Source: Microbacterium sp. zg-B96 (GTDB lineage Bacteria > Actinomycetota > Actinomycetes > Actinomycetales > Microbacteriaceae). Taken from it: DNA of 64,000 nucleotides. The position numbers were made by a program, and so were the translations under genes. Below the pieces are notes generated by a model. That model searched no databases. It had not been told where the DNA came from and was given only the letters and a program-made list of their open reading frames with translations. The stretch is from NCBI RefSeq assembly GCF_030246865.1, contig NZ_CP126738.1:2480001-2544000 (forward strand), written 5' to 3'. Shown piece by piece: positions 1 to 10,812 of this stretch. The first letter of the stretch is position 1, and each line of letters starts with the position of its first letter.

Positions 1-1
1 G

Positions 2-427
2 CGGCTGTGGGAGAGCGAGACCTGGGGCGACATCCTCGAGGACCGCGGCTCGCAGATCACGTTCTCGGCGCTCGGCCAGACGGCACCCCTCGCGGCGAAG
101 GTCGCGTGGGACCCCACCGGGGCGAAGAAGAACGCCCTGCGCGAGGCCGTGGCCGCGCGCATCCCCGACCTCGAGGTGCGATCGGGCGGGTCGACGTCGG
201 TGGACATCACCCACCGCGGCATCGACAAGGCCTACGGCATGCGTCAGCTGTCCGAGCAGACCGGCATCGCCCTGGATGACATGCTGTTCGTGGGCGACCG
301 CCTCGACCCCGACGGCAATGACTACCCGGTGCTGGCCATGGGCGTGGCCTGCCAGGCCGTCGAGGGCTGGGAGGACACCGCCGCCTTCCTGACGACCCTG
401 ATCCCCACCCTCCCCGTCCGGGTCTGA
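2..427 (+). CDS. HAD-IIB family hydrolase (C-terminal part, 5' end outside window)
   Basis: The reading frame is open from base 2 and ends at the TGA at 425-427, so only about 141 C-terminal residues are visible. The stretch GDRLDPDGNDYPV near the end matches HAD motif IV (GDxxxDxxM-like, metal-binding aspartates) of the IIB/Cof-type phosphatases and phosphomannomutase-like enzymes. Seen: the motif, and the frame running off the window edge. Inferred: a sugar-phosphate or trehalose/mannose-phosphate type phosphatase acting in the cytoplasm; the substrate cannot be told from this half, which lacks the nucleophile motif I. It is convergent with lldD, with repeats and a strong terminator between them. 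Confidence 0.8.
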   Translation, partial: RLWESETWGDILEDRGSQITFSALGQTAPLAAKVAWDPTGAKKNALREAVAARIPDLEVRSGGSTSVDITHRGIDKAYGMRQLSEQTGIALDDMLFVGDRLDPDGNDYPVLAMGVACQAVEGWEDTAAFLTTLIPTLPVRV

Positions 428-480
428 CCCAGACCTCCCAGCGCGTCCTGGGGGGCCTGCGGGGGCGCATGCGCGCGTCT

Positions 481-640
481 CCGGTTCAGTCGTCGCAAAC
501 GCCCCGGCATCCGGACGCCGCAGGGACATACGCGACGACCGAAGCAGAGGATGCCGCGGGGCGCGGCGGCGGTGGCCGGTTCAGTCGTCGCAAACGCCCC
601 GGCATCCGGGCGCCGCAGGGACATTCGCGACGGCTGAAGC
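481..640. repeat. Intergenic palindromic repeat family A, two tandem copies
   Basis: Two 65-base copies (481-545 and 576-640) differ at about four bases. Each starts with TTCAGTCGTCGC and ends with a near-complement (GCGACGACCGAA or GCGACGGCTGAA), so each can fold into a long-looped hairpin. In copy 2 the changed base keeps pairing as a G-U wobble. The same family recurs at 53435-53580. It lies between two convergent genes, like REP or BIME elements. Confidence 0.8.
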
Positions 641-648
641 GAAGCAAC

Positions 649-683
649 GCAAGAACGGCCCCCACGCGGAGGGCCGTTCTTGC
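649..683. terminator. Bidirectional intrinsic-type terminator
   Basis: A perfect 13-bp inverted repeat (GCAAGAACGGCCC at 649-661, its complement at 671-683) with a 9-base loop sits between the HAD gene (plus) and lldD (minus). There is no long T-run, as is common in high-GC actinobacteria. Its position fits termination of both genes. Confidence 0.75.
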
Positions 684-699
684 ATTCGGGGGTGCGGGA

Positions 700-1974
700 T
701 CAGTCCTGCATCGCCGCCATGGCGCGCGCGGCGTCGGTGGGCTGCGCCACCGGCGTCAAGCGCTGCAGCTGCGTGACGTGGCGCGGCTCCAGCTCTTCCA
801 GGCTCGACACACCCAGCAGCGTCATGGTCCGCTCGATCTCGGTGCGGAGGATCTCGATCGCACGGTCGACACCTGCCCGGCCGCCGGCCATCAGGCCGTA
901 GAGGTACGCGCGACCGATGAGGGTGAACTTCGCCCCCAGGGCGACGGATGCCACGATGTCGGCACCGTTCATGATGCCGGTGTCGATCATGACGGTGGCA
1001 TCCTTGCCCACCTCACGCACGACGTGCGGCAGCAGGTGGAACGGGATCGGCGCCCGGTCCAGCTGACGTCCACCGTGGTTGGACAGGATGATGCCGTCGA
1101 CACCGAGGTCGATCAGGCGCTTGCTGTCGGCGACGTTCTGCACGCCCTTGATGACGATCTTGCCGGGCCAGATGCTGCGGATGTACTCGAGGTCCTCGTA
1201 GCTGATGGTCGGGTCCATCGCGGCGTTGAGCAGCTCGCCCACGGTGCCGCCGGTGGTCGACAGTGACGCGAACTCGAGCTTCGGGGTGGTGAGGAAGTCG
1301 ATCCACCACCACGGCCGCGGCAGCGCGTTGATGATCGTGCCGACGGTCAGCTGCGGCGGGATCGAGAACCCGTTGCGCTTGTCGCGCAGGCGGGCACCGG
1401 CGATGGGGGTGTCGACGGTGAACATGAGGGTGTCGAACCCGGCCGCGGCGGCACGCTTGACCAGACCGTACGAGATGTCGCGGTCGCGCATGACGTATAG
1501 CTGGAACCAGTTGCGCCCGCTCGGGTTGGCGGCGACGACCTGCTCGATCGAGGCGGTGCCGAGGGTCGACAGCGTGAAGGGGATGCCGGCGGCGGCCGCG
1601 GCGCCGGCGCCGGCGGTCTCGCCCTCGGTCTGCATGAGGCGGGTGAAGCCGGTCGGCGCGATGCCGAACGGCATCGCGGAGCGGCCGCCGAGGATCTCCA
1701 CCGAGGTGTCTACGTGCGCGGCGGGGCGCAGGATGTCGGGGTGGAACTCGATGTCCTCGAACGCCTGGCGGGCGCGAGCGAGCGACAGCTCGCCCTCGGC
1801 GGCGCCGTCGGTGTAGTCGAAGGCGGCTTTGGGGGTGCGGCGGTGGGCGATCTTCTGCAGATCGGCGATCGTCAGGGCGCCGTCGAGGCGACGCTTGGTG
1901 GCGTTGAGCTGCGGCTTTTTGAACTGCATCAGCTCGAGCAGCTCTGCTGGCTTGGGAAGTTGGCGCTGGACCAT
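700..1974 (-). CDS. lldD: FMN-dependent L-lactate dehydrogenase / alpha-hydroxy-acid oxidase
   Basis: A 424-residue member of the FMN-dependent alpha-hydroxy-acid dehydrogenase family, which oxidises L-lactate to pyruvate and passes electrons to quinones or oxygen. The hallmark motif SNHGGRQLD lies at residues 298-306, with catalytic His300 and substrate-binding Arg303. An N-terminal DYTDGAAE (around 53-60) carries the usual active-site Tyr. Length fits LldD. It starts 20 bases after the stop of a FadR-type regulator whose promoter has two operators, so the pair is probably a lactate-inducible operon. A related specificity (mandelate, glycolate) is possible, but the regulator context favours lactate. 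Confidence 0.88.
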   Translation of the reverse strand: MVQRQLPKPAELLELMQFKKPQLNATKRRLDGALTIADLQKIAHRRTPKAAFDYTDGAAEGELSLARARQAFEDIEFHPDILRPAAHVDTSVEILGGRSAMPFGIAPTGFTRLMQTEGETAGAGAAAAAGIPFTLSTLGTASIEQVVAANPSGRNWFQLYVMRDRDISYGLVKRAAAAGFDTLMFTVDTPIAGARLRDKRNGFSIPPQLTVGTIINALPRPWWWIDFLTTPKLEFASLSTTGGTVGELLNAAMDPTISYEDLEYIRSIWPGKIVIKGVQNVADSKRLIDLGVDGIILSNHGGRQLDRAPIPFHLLPHVVREVGKDATVMIDTGIMNGADIVASVALGAKFTLIGRAYLYGLMAGGRAGVDRAIEILRTEIERTMTLLGVSSLEELEPRHVTQLQRLTPVAQPTDAARAMAAMQD

Positions 1975-1994
1975 TTTGGGGTGACCTCTCGCGA

Positions 1995-2693
1995 TCAGTG
2001 GGTGTAGTAGCCGGCAATGTGTAGGGGCACGAGGGCACGGGCGCGCTCGACGTCGCCTGCCTCGATCGCTTCGAGGATGGCGTGGTGCTCATCGCGAAGG
2101 CGCTGCGACTCCGTGCCCCAGTCCTCGATGTGGCGGGCGATCTGCGCGGTGTAGCCCTGGATCGACGAGCGCAGTCCGGCCATCGTGGCCGCCACGACGG
2201 TGTTTCCGGATGCCGCGGCGAGGGCGTAGTGGAACTGGGCGTCCAGCGCGAGGAAGTCCTCCGGGGGCAGCGGCTCGGCATCCATCGCGTCGATGGTGGC
2301 GCGCGCGACGGCGAGGTCGGTGTCCGACTGCGCGGCGAGCGTGCCGACGATCCACTCCTCGACGAACAGGCGGGTGGCCACGACGTCTTCGATGGGGAAA
2401 CCCTGTGCGGCCACCTGCAGCCGCAGCAGCGCCGACATCCCACCGGTGGGGGACGAGATGACGATCGCGCCGGCGGAGGGGCCGGAGCCGGTTCCGGTGC
2501 GGATGAGTCCCATCACCTCGAGCACTCGCAGCGCCTCACGGACGCTGGAGCGGCCGATGCCGAGCTGCGCGACGAGGTCTCGTTCGGAGGGAAGCCTGTC
2601 CCCCGGGCCGAGGCGACCCTCGATCAGGTCAGTCTCGATCTTGTCGAGCACGACCTTCCAGGCGCGCGCGGGCGCTGGTGCTGTGTCCGTCAT
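1995..2693 (-). CDS. FadR-subfamily GntR regulator of lactate utilisation (LldR-like)
   Basis: A 232-residue protein with an N-terminal GntR winged helix ([22 protein letters not shown] around residues 34-55) and a helical C-terminal FCD ligand domain, the layout of FadR/LldR regulators. The open frame runs further upstream into tdk, but the ATG at 2693 has an upstream GAAGGGG at good spacing and lies just inside the operator region, so it is taken as the start. The gene precedes lldD in the same direction. Inferred: a repressor that binds the two TGGTCNGACCA palindromes upstream and is released by lactate. The exact ligand is not shown by sequence. Confidence 0.85.
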   Translation of the reverse strand: MTDTAPAPARAWKVVLDKIETDLIEGRLGPGDRLPSERDLVAQLGIGRSSVREALRVLEVMGLIRTGTGSGPSAGAIVISSPTGGMSALLRLQVAAQGFPIEDVVATRLFVEEWIVGTLAAQSDTDLAVARATIDAMDAEPLPPEDFLALDAQFHYALAAASGNTVVAATMAGLRSSIQGYTAQIARHIEDWGTESQRLRDEHHAILEAIEAGDVERARALVPLHIAGYYTH

Positions 2694-2714
2694 GGGCACG
2701 GTCCCCTTCGTTGG

Positions 2715-2748
2715 TGGTCCGACCACGATAATCGATGTGGTCAGACCA
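2715..2748 (-). promoter_or_regulatory. Twin FadR/LldR-type operators upstream of the regulator-lldD operon
   Basis: Two perfect palindromes, TGGTCCGACCA (2715-2725) and TGGTCAGACCA (2738-2748), are spaced 23 bases centre to centre, just upstream of the ATG at 2693. They match the TGGTNNNACCA consensus known for FadR-type GntR regulators. Autoregulation and control of lldD are inferred. Confidence 0.85.
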
Positions 2749-2763
2749 TGCAACCCCCGGGCG

Positions 2764-3405
2764 TCACCCGTCGAGACGGCCCCCGGATTCCCGCAGGTAG
2801 CACTCCGCGCACATCGACTCGTAGGTGACGCGATCGGCGGTGAGTTCGTCGATGGCCACCTGGTCGCCGTCGAAGACGAACCGGCCGCCGACGAGCCGGG
2901 CGTTGAAGAGCGCCTTACGCCCGCACCGGCAGATGGTCTTGAGCTCCTCGAGCGAGTGGGCAAGTTCCATCAGCCGCGCCGAACCCGGGAACGCGTTGGT
3001 GCGGAAGTCGGTGCGGATGCCGTAGGCGAGCACCGGCACCCCGTCCATCACGACGATGCGCAGCAGATCGTCCACCTGCTCGCGCGTGAGGAACTGCGCC
3101 TCGTCCACCAGCAGACATGCCACGTCGGTGGGCGCCTCGGGGAGCAGTTCGTCGGCCGCGCCGGCGCGCACCTGCTCCCTGTGTTCGCGGAACAGCGACC
3201 GCAGATCGGCATCCGGAGCGATGAGGAAGTCAACCGGACGGGTCATCCCCAGACGACTGGCGACCTCGCCGGCACCCTTCGTGTCGATCGCGGGCTTGGC
3301 CAGCAGCACGCGCTGACCGCGTTCTTCGTAGTTGTAGGCCGCCTGCAGCAGAGCCGTCGACTTGCCGGAGTTCATCGCTCCGTAGCGGAAGTACAGTTTG
3401 GCCAC
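2764..3405 (-). CDS. tdk: Thymidine kinase (type II)
   Basis: A 213-residue salvage enzyme that phosphorylates thymidine to dTMP with ATP. Seen: P-loop GAMNSGKST at residues 9-17, the catalytic DEAQF at 101-105, and a zinc site formed by Cys159/Cys161 and Cys199/Cys202, all typical of type II thymidine kinases. The start is a GTG at 3405 with TAGAAT exactly six bases upstream (3412-3417 on the minus strand), so translation is probably leaderless. It is upstream of, and in the same direction as, the lactate regulator, but the operators in between suggest separate transcription. Confidence 0.93.
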   Translation of the reverse strand: MAKLYFRYGAMNSGKSTALLQAAYNYEERGQRVLLAKPAIDTKGAGEVASRLGMTRPVDFLIAPDADLRSLFREHREQVRAGAADELLPEAPTDVACLLVDEAQFLTREQVDDLLRIVVMDGVPVLAYGIRTDFRTNAFPGSARLMELAHSLEELKTICRCGRKALFNARLVGGRFVFDGDQVAIDELTADRVTYESMCAECYLRESGGRLDG

Positions 3406-3501
3406 CCGTGGATTCTACGTGCGATGTCGATTCCCGCCGTCGCCGTTCGACGCGATAGTAGAGGGCGACAACGAGCCCCATCGAGACGAAGGAACGCGAC
3501 G

Positions 3502-3942
3502 ATGTCGAAATACATGCTGGTCATGCGCAACAGCGGCTCCGAGCAGAGTTACGAAGACATGGACGTCGAGGCTGTGATCAACGCCATGGGCGCCTACAAC
3601 GAGTCCATGATCAAGGCCGGGGTGCTCCTCGGCGGCGATGGGCTGACGGATGCCGCGCAGGGCGCGGTGGTCGAATTCACCGACGACGCCCCGATCGTCA
3701 CCGACGGCCCCTATGGCGAGACGCACGAGCTGTTCAACGGCTTCTGGATCATCCAGGCCTCCACCCGGGAGGAAGCCGTGGAGTGGGCCAAGCGCGCTCC
3801 CCTGGGACCGGGAAACAAGATCGAAGTGCGCCGCGTCACCGACGACTCGGACTTCGCCGACTACCAGGACAACGAGTACGTGAAGAAGGAGAAGGGCTGG
3901 CGCGACGAACTCGGTCTCAGCGTGGGCGCCGACACCCCCTGA
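3502..3942 (+). CDS. DGPF/YCII-domain protein paired with ECF42 sigma factor
   Basis: A 146-residue YCII-related protein. The signature DGPYGET (residues 68-74) identifies the DGPF subgroup whose genes neighbour ECF42 sigma factors in many actinobacteria. The ATG at 3502 has a GAAGGA ribosome-binding site; the longer open frame upstream is antisense to tdk and is not used. The next gene, 12 bases on, is the ECF42-type sigma factor, so they are co-transcribed. The biochemical role of DGPF proteins is not established; they are often targets of the adjacent sigma factor. Cytoplasmic, no membrane segment. Confidence 0.85.
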   Translation: MSKYMLVMRNSGSEQSYEDMDVEAVINAMGAYNESMIKAGVLLGGDGLTDAAQGAVVEFTDDAPIVTDGPYGETHELFNGFWIIQASTREEAVEWAKRAPLGPGNKIEVRRVTDDSDFADYQDNEYVKKEKGWRDELGLSVGADTP

Positions 3943-3954
3943 CGCCGTGCCCTC

Positions 3955-5181
3955 ATGACCGACCACATCCACCGCACAGTCGACGCCGTCTGGCGTATCG
4001 AGAGCGCGCGCATCATCGCGTCGCTCGCGAAGGTGACAGGCGACGTCGGGCTGGCGGAGGATCTCGCCCAGGAGGCGTTGGTCGAAGCGATCGAGCAGTG
4101 GCCGGATGCCGGCATCCCCCGCAATCCCGGGGCATGGCTGACCGCCGTCGCCAAACGTCGCGCGATCGACCGGTGGCGGCGGCGCAGCGCGCTGGATGAG
4201 CGCTACCGCGCGATCGCACACGACCTGTCGGCGACGACGGCCGACGAGTGGGAGCCGATCGACGACGACATGCTGCGGCTGGTGTTCACCGCCTGCCACC
4301 CGGTGCTGTCGCGGGAATCGCAGGTGGCCCTGACGCTGCGGGTCGTGGGCGGACTGTCGACGCAGGAGATCGCGCGGATGCTGCTGGTGCCGGTGCCCAC
4401 CGTGCAGGCGCGCATCACGCGGGCCAAGAAGACCCTCGCCGCCGCGCACGTCCCGTTCGAGACCCCCGACCCCGCCGATTGGCGGGAGCGACTGGGCGGC
4501 GTGCTCGGCGTGATCTACCTGATCTTCACCGAGGGGTACGCGGCCACCAGCGGGGACCGCTGGATGCGCGAGGAGCTCGCCGAGGAGGCGCTGCGGCTCG
4601 GCCGGGTCCTCAGCGGCCTGTTGCCGCGGGAGCCGGAGGTATGGGGCCTGGTCGCGCTGATGGAGCTGCAGTCGTCGCGGTTCGCCGCGCGCACCGCGCG
4701 CGACGGCACGCCGGTGCTGCTGACCGACCAGGACCGCACCCTGTGGGACCGCAGGCAGATCGCGCGGGGGCGCGGGGCGCTGGCGCAGACCGATGGCCGG
4801 GGCGGGCGGGGTCCGTACGCGCTGCAGGCGGCGATCGCGCTGTGCCACGCGGTGGCGCCGAGCGTCGAGTCGACCGACTGGGACCGCATCGTGCTGCTGT
4901 ACGAGGCCCTCGGGCGCATCGCGCCGAGCCCCGTGGTGGACCTCAACCGCGCCGTGGCGGTGTCGATGGCCACCGGCCCCGCGACCGCCCTGCGGATCGT
5001 GGATCGGCTGCAGGCCGACGGTGCGCTGCGCGGCTCGCACCTGCTGCCGAGCGTCCGCGGCGAACTGCTGCGCCGGCTCGGCCGCGTCGACGAGGCACGG
5101 TCGGAGCTGCTCACGGCGGCGGCGCTGGCCGCGAACGACCGCGAGGCCGCGGTGCTGCGCGGCAAGGCCGCCGCGCTGTGA
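3955..5181 (+). CDS. ECF42-type RNA polymerase sigma factor with long C-terminal extension
   Basis: A 408-residue protein. Residues about 10-80 hold sigma region 2 (VGLAEDLAQEALVEAIEQWP), and residues about 135-165 hold region 4 with its helix-turn-helix (LSTQEIARMLLVPVPTVQAR). The remaining roughly 230 residues are a helical, TPR-like extension (DUF6596), the hallmark of ECF42, a group without a classical anti-sigma factor. The DGPF gene immediately upstream supports the assignment. Inferred: the extension senses the signal and controls activity, and the DGPF operon is among the targets. It is convergent with the glycosylase gene, with 41-bp repeats between them. Confidence 0.9.
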   Translation: MTDHIHRTVDAVWRIESARIIASLAKVTGDVGLAEDLAQEALVEAIEQWPDAGIPRNPGAWLTAVAKRRAIDRWRRRSALDERYRAIAHDLSATTADEWEPIDDDMLRLVFTACHPVLSRESQVALTLRVVGGLSTQEIARMLLVPVPTVQARITRAKKTLAAAHVPFETPDPADWRERLGGVLGVIYLIFTEGYAATSGDRWMREELAEEALRLGRVLSGLLPREPEVWGLVALMELQSSRFAARTARDGTPVLLTDQDRTLWDRRQIARGRGALAQTDGRGGRGPYALQAAIALCHAVAPSVESTDWDRIVLLYEALGRIAPSPVVDLNRAVAVSMATGPATALRIVDRLQADGALRGSHLLPSVRGELLRRLGRVDEARSELLTAAALAANDREAAVLRGKAAAL

Positions 5182-5210
5182 GTCGTCCCTCCCCTCTCCT
5201 CCCCACGCCC

Positions 5211-5369
5211 CGGTTTGGGGCGCGTATCGGGTACCGAACCCCGCGATCTCCCGGTTTGGGGCGCGTATCGGGCGCCGAACCCCGCGATCCCCCGGTTTGG
5301 GGCGCGTATCGGGCGCCGAACCCCGCGATCCCCCGATTTGGGGCGCGTATCGGGCACCGAACCCCGCGC
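5211..5369. repeat. 41-bp tandem repeat family B, four copies
   Basis: Copies start at 5211, 5252, 5293 and 5334, exactly 41 bases apart; the core is GGTTTGGGGCGCGTATCGGG followed by a near-invariant CCGAACCCCGCGAT. GGTTTGG can pair with CCGAACC (one G-U), so each unit can form a hairpin. Two more copies with the same 41-base spacing lie at 46391-46466. There are no unique spacers, so this is not a CRISPR array. Confidence 0.88.
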
Positions 5370-5797
5370 TACGGCCGCTCCCACGTCTCGATCGGCCCGG
5401 CCACCACCGTGAACGACGGCCCGGCGGCCGGCGCGCCGGCGGGCAGTCGCCCCAGCCACTCCGGCGATCGTTCGGTGACCTTGCGGCGCAGGTGCTCCAG
5501 TTCGAACGCCAGCTGGCCCTCGGTCACCGGGATCGCCGGATTCGCGGCATCCGCGCACCGGATGCGTGTCACATCGAACCGGTAGCCGCGCGCCGTCGCC
5601 TCGGCCTGCAGGGTCCCCAGGAAGTGTCCGATTGCGCCCTCCGGGTCAGGCTGCGCGCGGAAGCGCTCCAACTGCGGATGCCGCGTGTAACCGCGCGTGG
5701 CCCCCACGAGCACCGCCTGCGCCAGCAGCGCCTCGCGCCAGCCGGCGACGAGGGCTGCCCGGTCCAGCAGCGCCGGGTGCAGGGACCAGAGCCGCAT
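5369..5797 (-). CDS. Pyrimidine-dimer DNA glycosylase (T4 endonuclease V-like)
   Basis: A 142-residue protein whose N-terminus MRLWSLHPALLDRAALVAGW, followed by LLAQAVLVGATRGYTRHPQL, matches the pyrimidine-dimer glycosylase/AP-lyase family (DenV-like) found in many actinobacteria. These enzymes cut the glycosyl bond at UV dimers and start base-excision repair. The ATG at 5797 is chosen because it gives the family N-terminus; the longer frame overlaps mqo. It begins 8 bases after the mqo stop, so the two are likely co-transcribed. Its stop codon touches the last 41-bp repeat. Family assignment is from motif memory, moderately sure. Confidence 0.72.
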   Translation of the reverse strand: MRLWSLHPALLDRAALVAGWREALLAQAVLVGATRGYTRHPQLERFRAQPDPEGAIGHFLGTLQAEATARGYRFDVTRIRCADAANPAIPVTEGQLAFELEHLRRKVTERSPEWLGRLPAGAPAAGPSFTVVAGPIETWERP

Positions 5798-5805
5798 GCG
5801 GCTCG

Positions 5806-7278
5806 CTAGGGGTGGATGCCGAGGGCAGCGGCCGTGGCGGCCATCGACGCCCGCGCGGCATCCGGTCGGGCGTTGAGCGTCTCGCCGTAGCTGGGGATCA
5901 GCTCCCGCAGCCGCGGCTCCCACTCGTCGACACGGTCGGGGAAGCAGTCCTTCAGCAGGCCGAGCATGATCGACGCCGCCGTCGAGGCCCCGGGTGAGGC
6001 GCCCAGCAGGCCCGCGATCGAGCCGTCCGCGGCCGCGATCACTTCGGTGCCGAACTGCAGCACACCGCCCTTGTCGGGATCCTTCTTCATCACCTGGGCA
6101 CGCTGGCCGGCCTGGATGAGCTCCCAGTCGGCATCCTTGGCCGTCGGCACGAAGTCGCGCAGGCTGTCGACCTTCTTCGCGTGGTTCTTGGCCAGCTCCC
6201 CCACGAGGTAGGTCAGCAGCGACGGGTTGTCGATGGCGACCTTGATCATCGGGAAGAGGTTGCCCGGGCGCACCTGGGTGATGATGTCCAGGAACGAGCC
6301 GGTCTTGAGGAACTTGGGACTGAACGTGGCGAACGGCCCGAACAGCAGCGATGCCTCACCGTCGACGACGCGGGTATCCAGGTGGGGCACCGACATGGGA
6401 GGGGCGCCGACGGATGCCTGCGAGTACACCTTCGCCTTGTGCTTGGCCACGACAGCGGGGTTCGAGGTCTTGAGGAACTGCCCGCCGATGGGGAACACGC
6501 CGTAGCCGGATGCCTCGGGGATCCCGGAGCGCTGCAGCAGCTTGAGTGCCCAGCCGCCGGCGCCGACGAAGACGAAGCGGGCGTTGATGCTTCCGGGCGT
6601 GCGGCCGATGGTGTTGCGGTACGACACCTTCCAGGTGCCATCCTTCTGCTTCTTCAGACGCTTCACCTCGCGGTTGGTGACGACCTCGACGCCCTGCTCC
6701 TTCAGGTGGGCGAACATCTGCCGGGTGAGCGCCCCGAAGTCGATGTCGGTACCGGCCGGCACGCGCGTGGCCGCGAACGGTTCGCCCTTGCGGCGGTGCT
6801 CCATCAGCAGCGGTGCCCACTGGTGGATGACGCGGGAGTCCTCGCTGTACTGGATGCCCTCGAACAGCGGCTGTCCCTTGAGCGCCTCGTAGCGCTTCTT
6901 GAGGTACGCGACGTCCTTCTCCCCGCGGACGAAGGTCATGTGCGGGGTCTCGTTGATGAACGTCGACGGATCATCCAGGATGCCGCGTTCGACCAGCGAC
7001 GCCCACAGCTGCCGACTCTGCTGGAACTGCTCGTTGATGGCGATCGCCTTGGCGGGATCGACGGAGCCGTCCTTGCCCTCGGGCATGTAGTTCAGCTCGC
7101 AGAGGGCGGCGTGTCCGGTGCCGGCGTTGTTCCAGGCGTTGGAGCTTTCCAGCGCCACATCGCCCAGCCGTTCGTAGACGACGATCTTCCAGTCTGGCTG
7201 GAGTTCTTTGAGGAGGGTGCCCAGGGTGGCGCTCATAATTCCGCCCCCGACCAGCACGGCATCGTACGTCTCGATCAC
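5806..7278 (-). CDS. mqo: Malate:quinone oxidoreductase
   Basis: A 490-residue FAD enzyme that oxidises malate to oxaloacetate and reduces membrane quinone, bypassing NAD-dependent malate dehydrogenase. The FAD-binding GGGIMSATLG lies at residues 11-20, with family-typical SSNAWNNAGTGHAALCELNY and GQFLKTSNPAVV further on. The length is standard for Mqo. The GTG at 7278 is used. It is followed by the dimer glycosylase in the same direction and preceded by asd after 98 bases. Peripheral inner-face membrane protein by family knowledge. Confidence 0.95.
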   Translation of the reverse strand: MIETYDAVLVGGGIMSATLGTLLKELQPDWKIVVYERLGDVALESSNAWNNAGTGHAALCELNYMPEGKDGSVDPAKAIAINEQFQQSRQLWASLVERGILDDPSTFINETPHMTFVRGEKDVAYLKKRYEALKGQPLFEGIQYSEDSRVIHQWAPLLMEHRRKGEPFAATRVPAGTDIDFGALTRQMFAHLKEQGVEVVTNREVKRLKKQKDGTWKVSYRNTIGRTPGSINARFVFVGAGGWALKLLQRSGIPEASGYGVFPIGGQFLKTSNPAVVAKHKAKVYSQASVGAPPMSVPHLDTRVVDGEASLLFGPFATFSPKFLKTGSFLDIITQVRPGNLFPMIKVAIDNPSLLTYLVGELAKNHAKKVDSLRDFVPTAKDADWELIQAGQRAQVMKKDPDKGGVLQFGTEVIAAADGSIAGLLGASPGASTAASIMLGLLKDCFPDRVDEWEPRLRELIPSYGETLNARPDAARASMAATAAALGIHP

Positions 7279-7376
7279 GATGAGCCAGTCTAGTTGGCCT
7301 TGGGAGGGGCGCCGGACCGCGCGGCATCCAGCATTCGCCGCCGCATGCCGCCGCGTGCCGGCGCGTGCGGTGTGCG

Positions 7377-9937
<2,561 letters not shown>

Positions 9938-10036
9938 AGGGAAAGCTCCAAGGGATGGTGGCGCACGCGCGCCCGACGCTCCATTCTATGGATCCCGCCA
10001 TTCCCGCTCTGCCATGTGACGGCGCCCGGGCGTCGC

Positions 10037-10110
10037 GAGCGTAGGAGATGTAGCGACGGTAGGACCGATCACCGCGGAAACGTCCTACGCCGGGCACATC
10101 TCCTACGCTC
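10037..10110. repeat. Nested inverted repeat between recR and lysC (repeat family C)
   Basis: A perfect 15-bp inverted repeat (GAGCGTAGGAGATGT at 10037-10051, complement at 10096-10110) encloses a second perfect 7-bp repeat (GTAGGAC at 10059-10065, GTCCTAC at 10082-10088). The inner part resembles the hairpin at 8581-8607. It lies about 100 bases after the recR stop and 100 bases before the lysC start. Confidence 0.75.
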
Positions 10111-10215
10111 GGCACGCGGCGCGCGCGGCGCATCCGGCGACGATGGATGCCGGCGACTAGGACTCGACGGCGTAGAGCAGCCATCCCCGGGCGCCGATGT
10201 GGCGCCCGGTGTGGG

Positions 10216-10809
10216 TCACATCGAGCGGCGACCCTCGAACGCGCGCCCCAGTGTCACCTCATCGGCGTACTCGAGGTCTCCGCCGACGGGCAAGCCCGAT
10301 GCGAGACGGGTCACGCTGATCTCCAGCGTGTGCAGCAGGCGGCTGAGGTAGGTCGCGGTGGCCTCGCCCTCGAGGTTGGGGTTCGTGGCCAGGATCACCT
10401 CCTGCACGGTGCCGTCTGCCAGGCGTTGCATGAGCTGCGTGATGCGCAGGTCGTCGGGTCCGATGCCGGCGATGGGGCTGATCGAGCCGCCGAGCACGTG
10501 GTAGAGCCCGCGGAACTCGCGGGTGCGCTCGATGGCCGACACATCCTTGGCATCCTCGACGACGCAGATGAGGGTGGGATCGCGCCGCGGGTCGCGGCAG
10601 ATGCCGCACCGGTTCTGCTCGGAGACGTTGCCGCAGACCTCGCAGAAGCGCACCCGCTCGCGGATATCGCTCAGCAGCGACGCCAGCCGTGCGACGTCGA
10701 AGTTGGGGGTCTGCAGGATGTGGAAGGTGATGCGCTGGGCAGACTTCGGACCGATGCCGGGCAGGCGCCCGAACTCGTCGATCAGATCCTGGACGATGCC
10801 GTCGTACAT
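10216..10809 (-). CDS. recR: Recombination mediator protein RecR
   Basis: A 197-residue RecR, which acts with RecF/RecO to load RecA on single-stranded gaps. Seen in order: helix-hairpin-helix [11 protein letters not shown] at 16-26, the four-cysteine zinc finger (Cys56, 59, 68, 71), then a Toprim domain starting at CVVEDAKDV (about 82) and the C-terminal Walker-like region. It starts three bases after the dnaX stop, the usual dnaX-recR operon, so translation is probably coupled. Confidence 0.97.
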   Translation of the reverse strand: MYDGIVQDLIDEFGRLPGIGPKSAQRITFHILQTPNFDVARLASLLSDIRERVRFCEVCGNVSEQNRCGICRDPRRDPTLICVVEDAKDVSAIERTREFRGLYHVLGGSISPIAGIGPDDLRITQLMQRLADGTVQEVILATNPNLEGEATATYLSRLLHTLEISVTRLASGLPVGGDLEYADEVTLGRAFEGRRSM

Positions 10810-10812
10810 GGC

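Noticed and set aside
1013..2443. Long antisense ORFs over lldD and its regulator (and similar ones elsewhere, such as 10147-13905 and 14217-17630)
   Set aside because: They are shadows produced by high third-position GC; their translations are Arg/Pro/Ala-rich and lack motifs, while the opposite strand encodes clear families.
5211..5369. CRISPR-like array of 41-bp units
   Set aside because: The units are head-to-tail with no unique spacers and no cas genes nearby, so this is a simple tandem repeat.
5215..5412. A 65-codon ORF across the 41-bp repeats
   Set aside because: The repeat period is not a multiple of three, so the translated text changes frame between copies; no ribosome-binding site and no family match.
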